A stretch of DNA of 64,000 bases from Sinotaia quadrata (lineage: Eukaryota; Mollusca; Gastropoda; Architaenioglossa; Viviparidae): positions 45,583,391 through 45,647,390 of the forward strand of contig CM054179.1 of assembly GCA_028829895.1 (NCBI GenBank), read 5' to 3'. The notes beneath the pieces are model-generated. The model was given only the letters and a program-made list of their open reading frames with translations, had not been told where the DNA came from and made no database searches. Position numbers and translations under genes: made by a program. Below, piece by piece: positions 43,188 to 55,249 of the stretch. The stretch's first letter is position 1, and every line of letters starts with the position of its first letter.

Positions 43188-43430
43188 TATGTCAATGATT
43201 TCTTTGTTGCCATTAGCCGTTAATGATTTCTTTGTTGCCATTAGCCGTTAATGATTTCTTTGTTGCCATTAGCCGTTAATGATTTCTTTGTTGCCAGTAG
43301 CCGTCAAAGATTTCTTTGTTGCCAGTAGCCGTCAAAGATTTCTTTGTTGCCATTATCTTTCAATGATTTCTTTGTTGCCAGTAGCCGTCAAAGATTTATT
43401 TGTTGCCATTAGCCGTCAAAGATTTTTCTA
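43188..43430. repeat. Minisatellite, 28 bp unit, about 9 copies
   Basis: The unit TTAATGATTTCTTTGTTGCC ATTAGCCG, with a TCAAAGATTT variant. Confidence 0.93.
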
Positions 43431-43733
43431 CTCTACTTCTGTATTTATACCTTGTCTATACATCTAAAATCATTACTACTGTGTGGGCTGCGAGTTTGGT
43501 TTCCTATTTAAATTAAAGTACACTAAGTGATGCTTCGAATAATATTATTTCCTATTTAAAACAAATAGATAAACTTAGCAACGAAAGGCGATAACTAAGG
43601 TCTAAAATCACTCTAATCTAACCATGGGATTAGAAAATCATTTCATTAAGTGAGCTGACTGCAGACGAGGATGTCATTCATATTTTACTGGAGACTGCGC
43701 CGTTTTATGTGTGTGTGTGTATATGTTTGTATG

Positions 43734-43778
<45 letters not shown>

Positions 43779-44849
43779 ATGCACATAGGTATTTATTATA
43801 TTTGTTCAAAATGTTTACCGAAATTAGTACGTATGAATTGAAACATGTAGTGGTAGAGAAATTAATCATATTTCTAACATTTACTTTTAAAATCGCAGCA
43901 CAGCACTTTGATATTCTTGGAAAGTTAACAAGCCACGTTGGTAAACCAGAATCATACGCTGTAGAACGCGTTTATTTCACATACTTCGTAGAGTCCAGAA
44001 TAATCCAGTATCAGTTAACCAGTGACTCGCTCAGTGAACTTTGACATTTATTTTACATACTTCCTAGAGTCCAGAATAATCCAGTATCAGTTATATATAA
44101 CCAGTGACACGCCAAGTGAACTTTGACATTTGCATAAATGTATCTTTCTCACTGCACGTACGTTTATTTCGAAGAGAAGCCTCAAGATCTGAGTCAGAAC
44201 AAAACTAATCGAAACATTTTGACAGTTAATGACAATATGTGTCTGCGTACTTTCTGTTTCTATTACAATTTTCAGTCTGTGAAAGCAGAAATTATCGACG
44301 TAACGATAGTGTCATATAGCAAACATTGTGTTAGTCACTTGATTGCCATTCGTGTTGGTTGTTATATTTAAAGGCTTTATTATAATTCGTAACTGTTTTC
44401 AAATTATTTAAGAGTTGACGGTGAAATAACAGACACACACACGTATAATGCACTGAACAGCGATCTTAACTCTACGGATCTTTAGAAACTTCATCAAGAT
44501 TCGAATGATGCGGTCAGACCTAGGGAAATCATCAAAGTAGGTTGACACAAAACAAAATTGCGGGGTTTTTTTTGTTTTGTTTGGGGGGGGGGGCTGTTTT
44601 ATTGTTTATTTGTTAAGGCCTAGTGCTGTCAACAAAGAAAGGGGAGATAAACAAAAGTGACGCCACACGCTTGTCTCTATATTTGTTTTTTCTCCTTACC
44701 TTGTTAGATAGAACCCTTGAAATAATTTTCAGGTGCTAGAAAAACCCTGCAAAAGTTCTTTATATAACAATTAATGGAGACTAATGCCATTATTATTATA
44801 TTTATAATTCCTTATTTAAACGATATGTTCTGAGTTATTCTAATAATGT

Positions 44850-45065
44850 GCCGGAAAGAGTGTTCTCTCACACCAGAAGCCGCAATAGACCTTTCATCTT
44901 CACTATGTTCTCAGTCTTGGGCTGCTTCTGGGGGAGCCCAACAGCCTCGCTGAGGTGGAGGGCTGGCGGAAGTGGGTGAAACAGGTCGCACCTAGTTTGG
45001 CGTACACCTTCAACCGCCCTCTGTCGCTGTGGGAGTAGGGGCCGAAGCCTCTATGCCGGAAAGAA
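44850..45065. other. GC-rich segment between short direct repeats
   Basis: About 190 GC-rich bases flanked by TGCCGGAAAGA at 44850 and again at 45054, in otherwise AT-rich DNA. The direct repeat could be a target-site duplication. No reading frame resembles a known protein. Confidence 0.4.
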
Positions 45066-45574
45066 AATTAGAAAGGCTCTTGTTTTAAGGAGCAGACTAC
45101 AAAACGTGTGGTGATTGGCTAGTATTTAAAATTGATTGTGAGTGTGCGTGCATACGAAATCTTAGATTAAAGGCAATGCTTCTGTCTTTGAAAGCGAGAA
45201 TGTGTTTGGTATATTTATCATGCTTACAATTATCCATTTTGGTAATCACCAGAAGGAAATATTTGGGTAGAAATATAAACTTTCTTCTCTCGTTTGTGTG
45301 TGTTTAACGTTTTTCACCGTCATATTTGAAAGTACTATGTGCGCACTTGGAATTGTGGTTCACGTATGCCCCATACGGTCACGTGACATTTAAACAAAAC
45401 ACAATGGACATACATATTATTGGTTTAGTTTACTACAACTTCATAATAGATTACATGCACATGAATCTTTCTAAACAGTTTCAAAAATTAACTTTTCATT
45501 GTAGGTCAACATTTTAACACGGCGACTTCGTTAACAAAGTAAAAATGTTTAAGGACATGTATGGAACAGTCTCA

Positions 45575-46088
45575 GCATCATATGCTTCATTAGTAGCGAG
45601 AACACTGTGTTTGTACTCATACCTACTTCATGAACAGTCTCACTTCATTAGTAGCGAGAACGCTGTGTTTGTACTCATACCTACTTCATGAACAGTCTCA
45701 CTTCATTAGTAGCGAGAGATCTGTGTTTGTACTCATATCTACTTCATGAACAGACTCACTTCATTAGTAGCGAGAAATCTGTGTTTGTACTCATATCTAC
45801 TTCATGAACAGACTCACTTCATTAGTAGCGAGAAATCTGTGTTTGTACTCATATCTACTTCATGAAGAGTCTCACTTCATTAGTAGCGAGAGATCTGTGT
45901 TTGTACTCATATCTACTTCATGAACAGACTCACTTCATTAGTAGCGAGAAATCTGTGTTTGTACTCATATCTACTTCATGAACAGACTCACTTCATTAGT
46001 AGCGAGAGATCTGTGTTTGTACTCATATCTACTTCATGAACAGACTCACTTCATTAGTAGCGAGAAATCTGTGTTTGTATTCATACCT
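45575..46088. repeat. Minisatellite, 58 bp unit, 9 copies
   Basis: The unit CATGAACAGACTCACTTCAT, TAGTAGCGAGAAATCTGTGT, TTGTACTCATATCTACTT is highly uniform. Confidence 0.96.
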
Positions 46089-46182
46089 AGCATAGGTACT
46101 GGAAATGGTGCCTGCATATTGTGTGTTTCAACCTAGTCTCTGTCTTAATAACACCATCTCGCTCTTTTCCACACAGCACTTA

Positions 46183-46234
<52 letters not shown>

Positions 46235-46245
46235 TGTGTATGTGT
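46183..46245. repeat. (GT)n microsatellite
   Basis: About 60 bases of GT with a few GTAT interruptions at the right end. Confidence 0.96.
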
Positions 46246-46482
46246 GTATGTATATATCATGCTTCGGCCAAGTGAGGTACACTTTGTATTGTCTCCAGCA
46301 TCAGAGAGTGGTCTTGATCTTTCATCATACTTTTGAGTTTCTTGTATCTGGATGCATCGGTTAATATGCAACACGGCAAACGTACTTCTCATGACCACGC
46401 ATCATTATGCATAGTTAATTTTACTAACATTCATCATACCTTGAGATGTAAGAATATCATTTCTCCTTCTTATTTCGACTTC

Positions 46483-46901
46483 TCTTTCTCTCACACAGAC
46501 ACACTCTCTCACTCTCACACTTTCACCCTCTCACTCTTTCATAGACAATCGTTCATATACACACGCACACATAGCCATACGCTCACTCAAACACTCGCAT
46601 GCACTAGCACACACACTTTCATACTCTCTCACTCACTAAAATTTTCTCTCTTTCTCTCACTCACTCAAAGCATTCACTCACAAGCAACCTCTTCCATTCA
46701 CTGCCTCATTCTGGCCCTAACTCTCTCTCTCTCACACACTTCCTATCACACATTCACGCTTGTGCACTGCATCACACTGCATTCACACATTCATACACAT
46801 TTCTCTCACTCTCACTTTCACAATCATTATGTCAATTCTCTCTCTCCCACACTCATTCACTCTCTCATCCCATCACACTGGCTCACACACTCACAAAAAC
46901 G

Positions 46902-46932
<31 letters not shown>

Positions 46933-46934
46933 TT
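46483..46934. repeat. Degenerate (CTCACA)/(TCACTC)n region
   Basis: Some 450 bases of CT- and CA-rich, loosely hexameric sequence. It lacks stops in one frame and so produces a 208-codon ORF of Ser, His, Thr and Leu; this is low-complexity DNA, not a gene. Confidence 0.85.
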
Positions 46935-47776
46935 TCTTAATTTTTATTCAGTAATATAATGTCCACGATAACTTTTTAAAAATCTGATAGATTTAATGCT
47001 GTAAATTTATCTTTATTATTTAAACATCAGTTAAATTAAGGGATAACTATTACAAAATCCAATGCACGCCAATGCTATTCATTACAAACAGACATTCCTG
47101 TGTCTTGCTTTAGTTCAATCTACTCTCCGACACAATCCTTCTTCATTGTCTTAACTTGGGATGGCGGCAGCTTCCGGCCTGGGGCGATTTCGCTGCCTGG
47201 CGCTAAATGCGCTATTGGAAGGTTTCTGATGTGGATGGACAAAATGGAGTGGAGCGTGGTTGATAGAAAAGTTGAAAGGATAACAATATTAGATAGGAGT
47301 GGAGGAAAGCCAACTCTTGCTGCTTGTTATTTTACTTTTGAGTCATGCAAACCAAAGTGAGTGCTTTCATTTTCAAGGTCTGGTGGTACTTGTTGAATCC
47401 TATTTTGTATCTCCCCTCCCCCCTCCATTCTCTAACTTATTTCCATTGGACCGTTTGATATTTATTTTATCTCTAATAGCTATAAGTTTAAGAATTTTAG
47501 GTTTACATTTTGTGCTTGTTTTAAATTTGCTGTGATATTTTAACTGGTTAATTTTGGTATTTAGTGGTCCTCCCAATCATTATTTACTATAGGTAGTTTT
47601 GGGGGAAACCCTGGGCGTGGTGGGGCGGTAGGGACCATCACCGTAAGGCACAGATGGAATGTAATAAAGAACAAACCTCTTGGATGCAAGGGGCTAGTAC
47701 TGAAAAATATTTATAGACAACACCAAGAATTCAAACACCACTTAGTCCTTCGATTCATAACACTGGAGACACACAC

Positions 47777-47779
<3 letters not shown>

Positions 47780-47852
<73 letters not shown>
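47780..47852. repeat. (AC)n microsatellite
   Basis: About 72 bases of AC. Confidence 0.97.
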
Positions 47853-47855
<3 letters not shown>

Positions 47856-48560
47856 GTCCAGTCCAGGGGCGATGGGAATCATTGGTTCATAACCCGACAC
47901 TAGCTTCCAACTCATTTCCCGGGTGAGTTCCTGGATAGGTGGCAGACTGCCAGCACAGAGATGATCCATATTTCCATGACCAAGATGTCAAATGATTTTA
48001 AATTAGTGACGATCAATACGAACTCTATGGATGTCTATGTGTTCTTCACAAAGGAATATCATTCTATGTCCAAATAGTCCAAATAATATCTTGTCTGAAG
48101 GCTTCTCATGCATGCACGAGTATAGGTATGCCTTATCTGTCGGATAGTGTAGGAACTCGCTAGTCGATTTCAATAGTGCTTTCTGTTCAAAGTTAACACT
48201 ATGCCTGCAGGCTATGGTCTCACTGTATTGCGAAATGTTATATATTCACAGTTGCGTATGTATGTGTGTCTTTGTTTGAATATTGAATTAAATCATTATC
48301 ATAACTATAATTTAATTGCTTTCGGATACATTTTCATTTAAAATATTTTTTCAGGTCTTCCTATAGAAGACAGTGTAACCCGATCTTTCTTGTTCTTAAC
48401 TGAAGCCGTAACATAAAAATCCAATCAAAACAATGGACCTATCAATAAACAACAAGTTATATACTAAACTGTTATAGGCCGATTAACCTAAAGGTGAAGT
48501 GTAAGTTTCCTTGAGATTTCCTGAGGTGTTTTTGTTCTACCTACTCCCACCCTCTCTAAT

Positions 48561-48566
48561 TTTATT
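48561..48566 (-). terminator. Poly(A) signal of receptor B
   Basis: AATAAA on the minus strand, about 53 bases after the TGA at 48621-48619. Confidence 0.5.
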
Positions 48567-48618
48567 TTTTAAATTATAGTTTATCTGACATTATGTTCTT
48601 CAGTCGTGATAGGTTGTC

Positions 48619-48776
48619 TCATGTATAGCTGACTGGGCGCAAATCACCTTGCCCAGAGGTTTCTGCTCTTGACAAACCTGATGTTCTTTGTGCAGAGCTC
48701 CTATTGGTGTTCATAGACGGGTCACTCGGAATGGAAGGTAATGGTCGGTCTTTGCAATTGTCATTTGCATTCAAAC
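48619..48776 (-). CDS. Receptor B terminal exon
   Basis: Acceptor TAATGTACAG/GTTTGA; the split codon with the previous exon gives Gly. It encodes LNANDNCKDRPLPSIPSDPS and then NRSSAQRTSG to a TGA at 48621-48619 (51 codons). It aligns with receptor C exon 6 over RPLP and RSAQ but is about 34 residues shorter. Confidence 0.75.
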
Positions 48777-49576
48777 CTGTACATTATTATTTCAAAAGAT
48801 GTTAAATTGCATTTTATTAATTTATTAACTTTTATAACGCAATTCTAAAAATCATTTCGTCCTTTATTTTCTCCCTTTCGTTTTTATTGGGGTGTGGTAC
48901 TTTATAGACATAACGAAGCACGGAAGAGATTTTCTTGAAAATTATTCAAAGGGAATTTAATTTTATAAAAAAGTCAATGGAAAATAGTACATGATCTAAA
49001 ACTCTAAATGAATAGAAAGATATATTGTAGATATGTGTGAATTTCTAAAGCGCAGAAACACTGCTACCTCTGAATTAAACATGACAAATATAAAAGTTAG
49101 AAACAGATATACCTGTAAAAGAATAAAACTTCATGAATAAAATTGATGAAATTGTATTTAACGCCATTTGAGGAGAGATCTTTCATAACATGTCGTCAAC
49201 GACTGGGTTTCTATCTGTCATTCTGAGGAGACTGAAATTGCCCCAAACAACTGGGTTTCTATCTGTCAATCTGAAGGGAATGAAATTGCCCCAAACCGAC
49301 ATTTTATGCCTTCCAGAAACAAAAAGTGCACGAATCCTTAAATCCTCCACAGAATTTTGGGATTTGTAAATAATTATGGATATTTGAAAATAAGAAACAT
49401 TAATCTGCAAAATGATTTTAGGCATATTTTGTTCCACTAAAGTGTGATACAGTCGGATATCATTAAAAGTAGATAAGTGTTAAAAATCCGCACTTGCTCT
49501 TTTCATTTGGACGTTACACATCCGCTTTCGTAATGGGAGGTAAGTCGAATAAATTTATATCTATCTATAATTATAT

Positions 49577-49615
<39 letters not shown>

Positions 49616-52432
49616 CGTGCGTATGAGCCTGATATAAAATAGCTAATTGCGAGTAATTACCAGATATTTAAGGAATTAATTATGAGTAATGCTACTGTGT
49701 TCTATTTGTAATAGTTTAAAATCTATTTTTAGAATTCTTTAGCAATTAGCGTACCTCTGCCTGTCGATCTAAGGGGGGCCTCATATATTTCATTTTCTTC
49801 AGTCCTGTGATGGTAGTGTTGAGCAATTGTATATATTGGGATCAGTGTGTCGGTCTTGGGTCTTTCGTACTCAGAGTTGTTATCAAAGTTGTTCCCGTCG
49901 TACTCAGGGTTGTTATCAGGGTTGTTCCCGTCTAGTGTTCGTTGACCTAATGTGAACGAAATTTATGTCAGCGTTTGACTTTGGTAAATGGTAGAAATAA
50001 GAATTTATCTCTTAAATAAAGCACCAAGCCAAACAATTGCCATGAATAAATTAAAAACTCATTTATCACTTCACACATACAATAAGTAAATAAGTATACA
50101 AGACCCACAAGCAATGATGACATTGATAAAAAGGAAAATGATGACGGTTTGATACTATGTTACAAGTCTGATAAAATCCGTGTCATGACTTCTTGACCCA
50201 CTTGCTGTTTTCAAAAATTAAACTTTGAAACTTCCTTTGTTAAAGTTCTCCCATGATACATCAGTATCGAGAAGCTTCTAGCAAAGAGGTCAGGACGTTA
50301 TGTAACTTTAGGCCATTGTCTAGATTCTCGAACCAACTACATACCACGTGACCCGTCACGTGACGCGCTTTATGCATTTTTAATAAATACAGACACGCAC
50401 TCCAAAATTGTCACTCCGATCCAGAAAACGGCGACCGTCGTACCGTCGCATATTCGTGAGTCGATAGAGGAACCCGACGCTATTTTGCTCTGAAGGTAAC
50501 ACTTCGACTTCTCGCAAAGGTACTGCATTTATTTAATTGTATCTTGCATTTTGAACCATGTATGTAATTTTGTGCTATTCATTGCTACTTTAGCTTCGCT
50601 TGTAAATGACAAAACCTATAAGTTATTGTATATAAGTTATTGTAACTCTTTTCCATTGTAACTTTAATTTATATAACTTTAAATTCACTAGTGCCAGAAG
50701 CACCTGTGCACGACATGAATTTCCTATGTAATTCAAATTATTGCGTGTAATTTTAATGTTAAATTGTGAAGCGCTTTGCTTGATTTGAATTGTTCCTTTG
50801 TATGAACTCTAAATTTTAACGTTGTAAATATTTGGTAATTCATACGTCATGTACTGTTAAATGTAACATACGTGAAATCATTTATATTTTCGAATCTAAA
50901 TTGTAAACGATGCGTTAGTCGAATTTCTAACTCAAAGCATTTAAATACGAATCGTGCTTAGGTTGGGCGAACCTTAAACACAGAACGATTATGAGAACAT
51001 TCTTGTTTTCAGGTCGGTTCTTGGTTCCTAGTTTCGATGCCTAGTTCCGAACTCCCAGAGTCGAGTTCTACTCCAATTACAGTCCTACTGCCATTGTTGG
51101 AAAGGTGCTGACGAGCAGGTCTGCACATCCTTTGTCTACACTTACATTCTTCGTCCGGCGTGATAACTGAGAGACAGTTTCCGTTTTTGCTGTGTGCATT
51201 TGCTGGCGAACGATTAAGTGAGGTGGACCGGTTTGGACTGGATCAGGAACCCATGTGGTATCAATCAAAAGTTAAGTAATAACTGGTGGATCAAAAATCA
51301 CAAGGAACATTTCTTGGCATATTTCTCAAAGAACATTGACAAGCATTATTTAATTGCCGAGTAGAATTAGACTTCGAGCTCGTGTATTGATTATCTTGTT
51401 AATTGTTAAAACTTATTAAATCTTATTTTTAAATTGTTAAACCTTTTCGTAGTACATTTTTATGCATAATAGACCTAAAATTACATGGTTTGGATGGGGG
51501 CGATTGAGCTGAATGACGTAATGAATGCATATTAATTAAGAGGAATTTAACGACTCCAAGCCAGCTTTTGTACGCAAGTTGTCAGTTCGTAAATCTGTCG
51601 TCTTCACTACAAAGACGCATTTTTAATGTCAGTCGAATGATAATTTGGGCAACCAGTCTGTGTAAGATAGGGAGAAGGAGTTAATTTAATCTAAACACAT
51701 TTAAGTCCTTAAAATCTTATGCAGGGTCTATAAAGAAATACTGGAAACGTAACATACTACAACTTTGAAGACGAGGACCCGGTTGATAAAGACAATGACC
51801 AAACTAATGTTATGTAAGGAACATCAATATATATTTACAGACTTAACAAATTACTATGAAATTCATTGTAAATATAAATTAAATATTCATATGTAATGCA
51901 ACTACAACAACAATTAGGGTTATGACTGCAACGATTACTACAATAATAACAAACTTCTTTTAACACAACATTGTTAATACCCTACGTGTAAACAATGCAA
52001 TAGTATTGTAAGTTACAATCGAAGGAAATTTATATTCCAATTGTATTTTCTATCAAAAGGAATTAGTTCAGTTTACATTTAAATAATAAAAAGAATTAAT
52101 TAAGTTTGCATTGAAAATGCGTTTTCTAAAAGAGGGGATTAATTAAGTTTACATTTAAAGTGTATTTCCTAATAAAGCGATTAATAAAGTTTACATTTAA
52201 AGTGTATTTTCTAATAAAGGGGATTAATGAAGTTTACATTTAAAGTGTCTTTTTCTAACAAAGGGAATTAACTATGCTGAGATTTCGGCAAGATGCCAGT
52301 CGCCAGGTACAGACCTCTTCTAGACCGACAACCTGCGCACAGGATGCAGATTATACACAAGACAGTCACGCCACAAGCAGCTATCCCCGTGATGATTGGA
52401 ATAATGTCAGGCATCCCCCATGGATAGCGGAT
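48619..52432 (-). CDS. Receptor B: membrane helix and tail, 5' part not found
   Basis: Three exons (52432-52315, 49946-49755, 48776-48619) join in phase to give the last 155 residues of a receptor paralogous to C: membrane helix, tyrosine-rich tail, proline-containing end. The tail has NNPEYD (an NPxY motif, used for PTB adaptors and endocytosis; CED-1 signals through one), NNSEYE, PIYTIAQHY and NEIYEAP. No EGF or signal exon could be found between 52433 and the right edge, where retroelement debris is dense. Also, the membrane exon needs phase 0, whereas C uses phase 1. So B is either a gene with distant 5' exons or a decaying copy. Confidence 0.6.
48777..49754 (-). other. Receptor B last intron
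   Basis: AT-rich, with a GT run at about 49579-49612. At 49190-49290 a 55-base segment (ACTGGGTTTCTATCTGTCA) is duplicated. No further exon found. Confidence 0.5.
49755..49946 (-). CDS. Receptor B tail exon with NPxY
   Basis: Acceptor TTCACATTAG/GTCAAC, donor GGCAGAG/GTACGC, phase 1 at both ends. It has an 11-residue repeat, GNNPDNNPEYD then GNNFDNNSEYE, encoded by a 33-bp tandem duplication, followed by RPKTDTLIPIYTIAQHY and NEIYEAPL. The part from YERPK to QHY matches receptor C exon 5. Confidence 0.85.
49947..52314 (-). other. Receptor B intron with promoter-like sequence on the plus strand
   Basis: At 50340-50365 two CACGTG palindromes lie 6 bases apart, followed by an AATAAATA stretch, a GC-richer segment and a donor-like GCAAAG/GTACTG at 50520. 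A TTTTCAG acceptor occurs at 51012. Only a 24-codon ORF follows, so this is either a non-coding RNA start or an LTR. A diverged 42-50 bp array lies at 52090-52266 (AGTTTACATTTAAAGTGTAT unit). Confidence 0.4.
52090..52266. repeat. Degenerate minisatellite, 42-50 bp unit, 4 copies
   Basis: The unit GGATTAATTAAGTTTACATT, TAAAGTGTATTTTCTAATAA recurs close to the donor of the receptor B membrane exon. Confidence 0.85.
52315..52432 (-). CDS. Receptor B transmembrane exon
   Basis: Acceptor TTCCGTTTGCAG/ATCCGC, donor TCTAGAAGAG/GTCTGT. Read in phase 0 it encodes IRYPWGMPDIIPIITGIAAC then GVTVLCIICILCAGCRSRRG. The matching exon in receptor C enters in phase 1; if B were entered in phase 1 it would stop after eight codons. 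Confidence 0.8.
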
Positions 52433-55249
52433 CTGCAAACGGAACCACATCAACATGCAAATGTCAGTACGTCCATGTGTAACGCTATTGCAAAATATAT
52501 TTCAAACAATAATATGTACGCTAACAGCATCACAACATGCTGCAGCATAATTTTTCTCAGTGCTGCATGAATTGTCGCTGAGGGGCAGACGTAGTGTTAT
52601 TGAAGTTTGGATCCATTTAGCCGCAAATTGTGACTGCAGCAAAGTTTGGATCCATTTAGCCGTAATATCGTGACTGCAGCAAAGTTTGGATCCATTTAGT
52701 CGTAAATCGTGACTGCAGCAAAGTTTAAAGGTTAAAAATAAAGTATGCTAAGACTTGTTTTATTAGGGTAGGATTACGGTTCGAGATGAGCTGGGAAGAT
52801 AGCGAGGAGAAGAGGACTAAATTTTACTATGGATTTCTTCGTTTTATGTCACTACAGTGTCATAATGCTCCATCTCAGGTCCAGAGGTGTGTCATAACGT
52901 TCCGCCTTTGCTCGAGGAGTTTGTCAAAATGTTCCATCTCCGAGAACAAGGTGTATGTCATACCATTCCACCCCTGCTTTAGGAGCCTGTCATAATGCTG
53001 CAATTCTGCACACGATATGTGTCATAATGTTCCACTTTTTAAGAGAAGCCTGTCATAATGCTCCATCTCAGGTCAAGAGGTGTGTCAAAACGTTCCATCT
53101 CTGCTCTGGAATTATGAATTATAGTTAATGTGAATCTGATTAAAGTAAGATAATAATGAACTTAACAAAATTTTAAAAACAGACCATTTGATTCAAGACA
53201 AAACGGAAAAACGAGCATTTGATTGAGGACTTATGTCTTTGAACTTTGCATATTTTATTTCATTAATAGTCTTGCATGTATTTAACTTCTATTATTATTA
53301 GATGAGAGGTGTTTTTGAGTGACTAATAATTCTTAGTAAACTGAGGCGTTATCCTAACTGAAATGAGCTGCGGACTTCCCGAAGTTAATACGTTTTATTG
53401 ACTTGTCTCTGTACTTTTCCATAGTGTTTTCTGTGTAGTTATACCGTTTACCTCACTGTTAGAGTGAATAATAATTATAATCAACCATTACTGCATTCAT
53501 TTTATTTTCAGAACATGTCTATGTATTTCCTGTAATCTGTGACAGATCCTCATGTGTCTTTGAGGATTTTTTTTCTTATTAAATATTTCCTGGACAAGAT
53601 TGATATCTTCCTACGTCATTGTTCTCTGTATCTGTGACGTCATGGACTCGTAAATACGGGATGAGGGTAAAGTAGAAGTACTTGGGAAGATATTTCCATT
53701 TAGTTAAGAGCTAGCTTTTAACTCGGGGATTTACGTGTGTAATATTTATTGTTTTAATTAATATCGTAATATAACATAAACGCATCGGGAATGACTAGTA
53801 ACCTCCAGGTTTAAGACACAGTTTATATGTGTATCGCATGCGTGTTCATGTAAATGCCTGTCAGCAAGACGTAATCTGATACTTATTTCTTTTGTGTGAA
53901 ATATAATGTGTTTCATGTTTGTGAACTCCAGTTTATGTCCGAATATTTGTCTGCATCCTGACTGACTGACATACAAATATTCTAAAACGAAAGAATGTGC
54001 ACGTAAAGTAAGTGAGTATGTATTTGATAGAAACTTGGGCAAAGACAGGTATTTAAATAAGGCTCGAGCCGCCCCCTTTGAGTTATCATTCAACCATTTC
54101 TCATACTTTGAACCGTGAACATTCCTAAGCAGTAACTTAACTGTTGAACGTTATAAAACTTAGCAAAGACAGTTCATATATTAGCATTTCTTTTCTTCTT
54201 TCTTTCCACACCCTGAAAGTTGAAATAAATTACTATAAACTCACATTTGTATACAGAAAACCTTGTACAGTACCTTCGGATTTACGTTCTTTGTTATTCC
54301 CAAGCGAAGTCTTTATACTTCCTTATTCAAGGCCTCCCAGTGCCCTGTGCAGTCCTCTATTTCAAACTTACTTTCTAATGTCTGGGATGGTGTGAATGGA
54401 ACTTTAGTTTGTTTTGCTTTTATTTTTGTCGTTAGCTAACTATTCCGGTCTAGGCCAATGTACGAGGATGCTGGTAGAACCGTTTGAACATTCTGCATTG
54501 CACTGGGATGCGCTAATGTTTTGCTAATTCGACTGAAACGTGCGTTATCGAAACAAGTCGTGCTTGACTGGATACGATATATAGAAATGTGAGTAGACAG
54601 GTAAGAATTATAAAGGGCACAGTAGAGAGATACTTCCGTCTTGGTGAATAGTAAACGATATGTAAAAGATTAGTAAACGATATGAAACCGCTTTATTTAG
54701 CAGCAACACCGCTAACTTAGGAAAGCGAGTTTCTTGAAAATTATTGACGATTCATTCATGTAAAAAGACGGCTTGGGGAGATAACTGTAGCGTCCACTCA
54801 TGCAGTACAAGAAAAACAGTGAGTTATTTCTGGGGTCTCCATGGAGTGACGTCATTGCTCGCATAATAATGCAGTGATAAGTTGATCTCTGACGACCGGT
54901 AACCACGAATCTAAGTATACCTGTAAATGTCGCCTGCTCTGTACACGTTTCTGCTACCTTTTAAATGGTATCTGCTACCTATAAGTATTGTCGCACACCT
55001 ACGTATGCTTGTTATTACCTATGAGGGCTTTTCCGCCTCCATTATGTGTTTTCTGCTTTATAAAAGTATTGTCTATCCTATGAATGGGGAATTTTCTCAT
55101 ATAAAAGTACTGTCTCTCATATATATGAAGGAGAATTGTCCCTCATAAAAGTATTGTCTATCCTATGAAGGTGAATTTTCTCTAAAAGTACTCTCTCATA
55201 TATGAAGGAGAATTGTCCCTCATTAAAAGTATTGTCTGTCCTATGAAGG
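52433..55249. other. Upstream of the visible part of receptor B
   Basis: No EGF or signal exon seen. It holds a 43-bp triplicate (52605-52728, AGTTTGGATCCATTTAGCCG), a degenerate array (52855-53105, TGTCATAATGCTCCATCTCA-like) and small duplications of TATGAAGGAGAATTGTCCCT at 54950-55250. Confidence 0.5.
52605..52728. repeat. Tandem triplicate, about 43 bp unit
   Basis: AGTTTGGATCCATTTAGCCG, TAAATCGTGACTGCAGCAA repeated three times. Confidence 0.9.

Larger units (their letters stand above)
42501..45574. other. Upstream region of receptor A
   Basis: It should contain the receptor A promoter, but no confident core elements are seen. A plus-strand ATG-led stretch at 42957-42988 ends at a perfect donor (CCAC/GTAAGT) but has no partner exon. 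It also holds a 28-bp array (43188-43430), a GT run (43742-43780), a duplicated block at about 43985-44130, and a GC-rich 200-bp insert-like segment (44850-45065). Confidence 0.45.
46935..48618. other. Downstream flank of receptor B
   Basis: An AC run lies at 47780-47852. An 86-codon plus ORF (47100-47360) has no recognisable domain and no splice support. AATAAA on the minus strand at 48566-48561 is a good poly(A) signal for receptor B, about 53 bases beyond its stop. Confidence 0.5.

Noticed and set aside
46333..46959. 208-codon plus-strand ORF rich in Ser, His, Thr and Leu
   Set aside because: It lies on degenerate CTCACA/TCACTC sequence with no domain, splice or promoter support.
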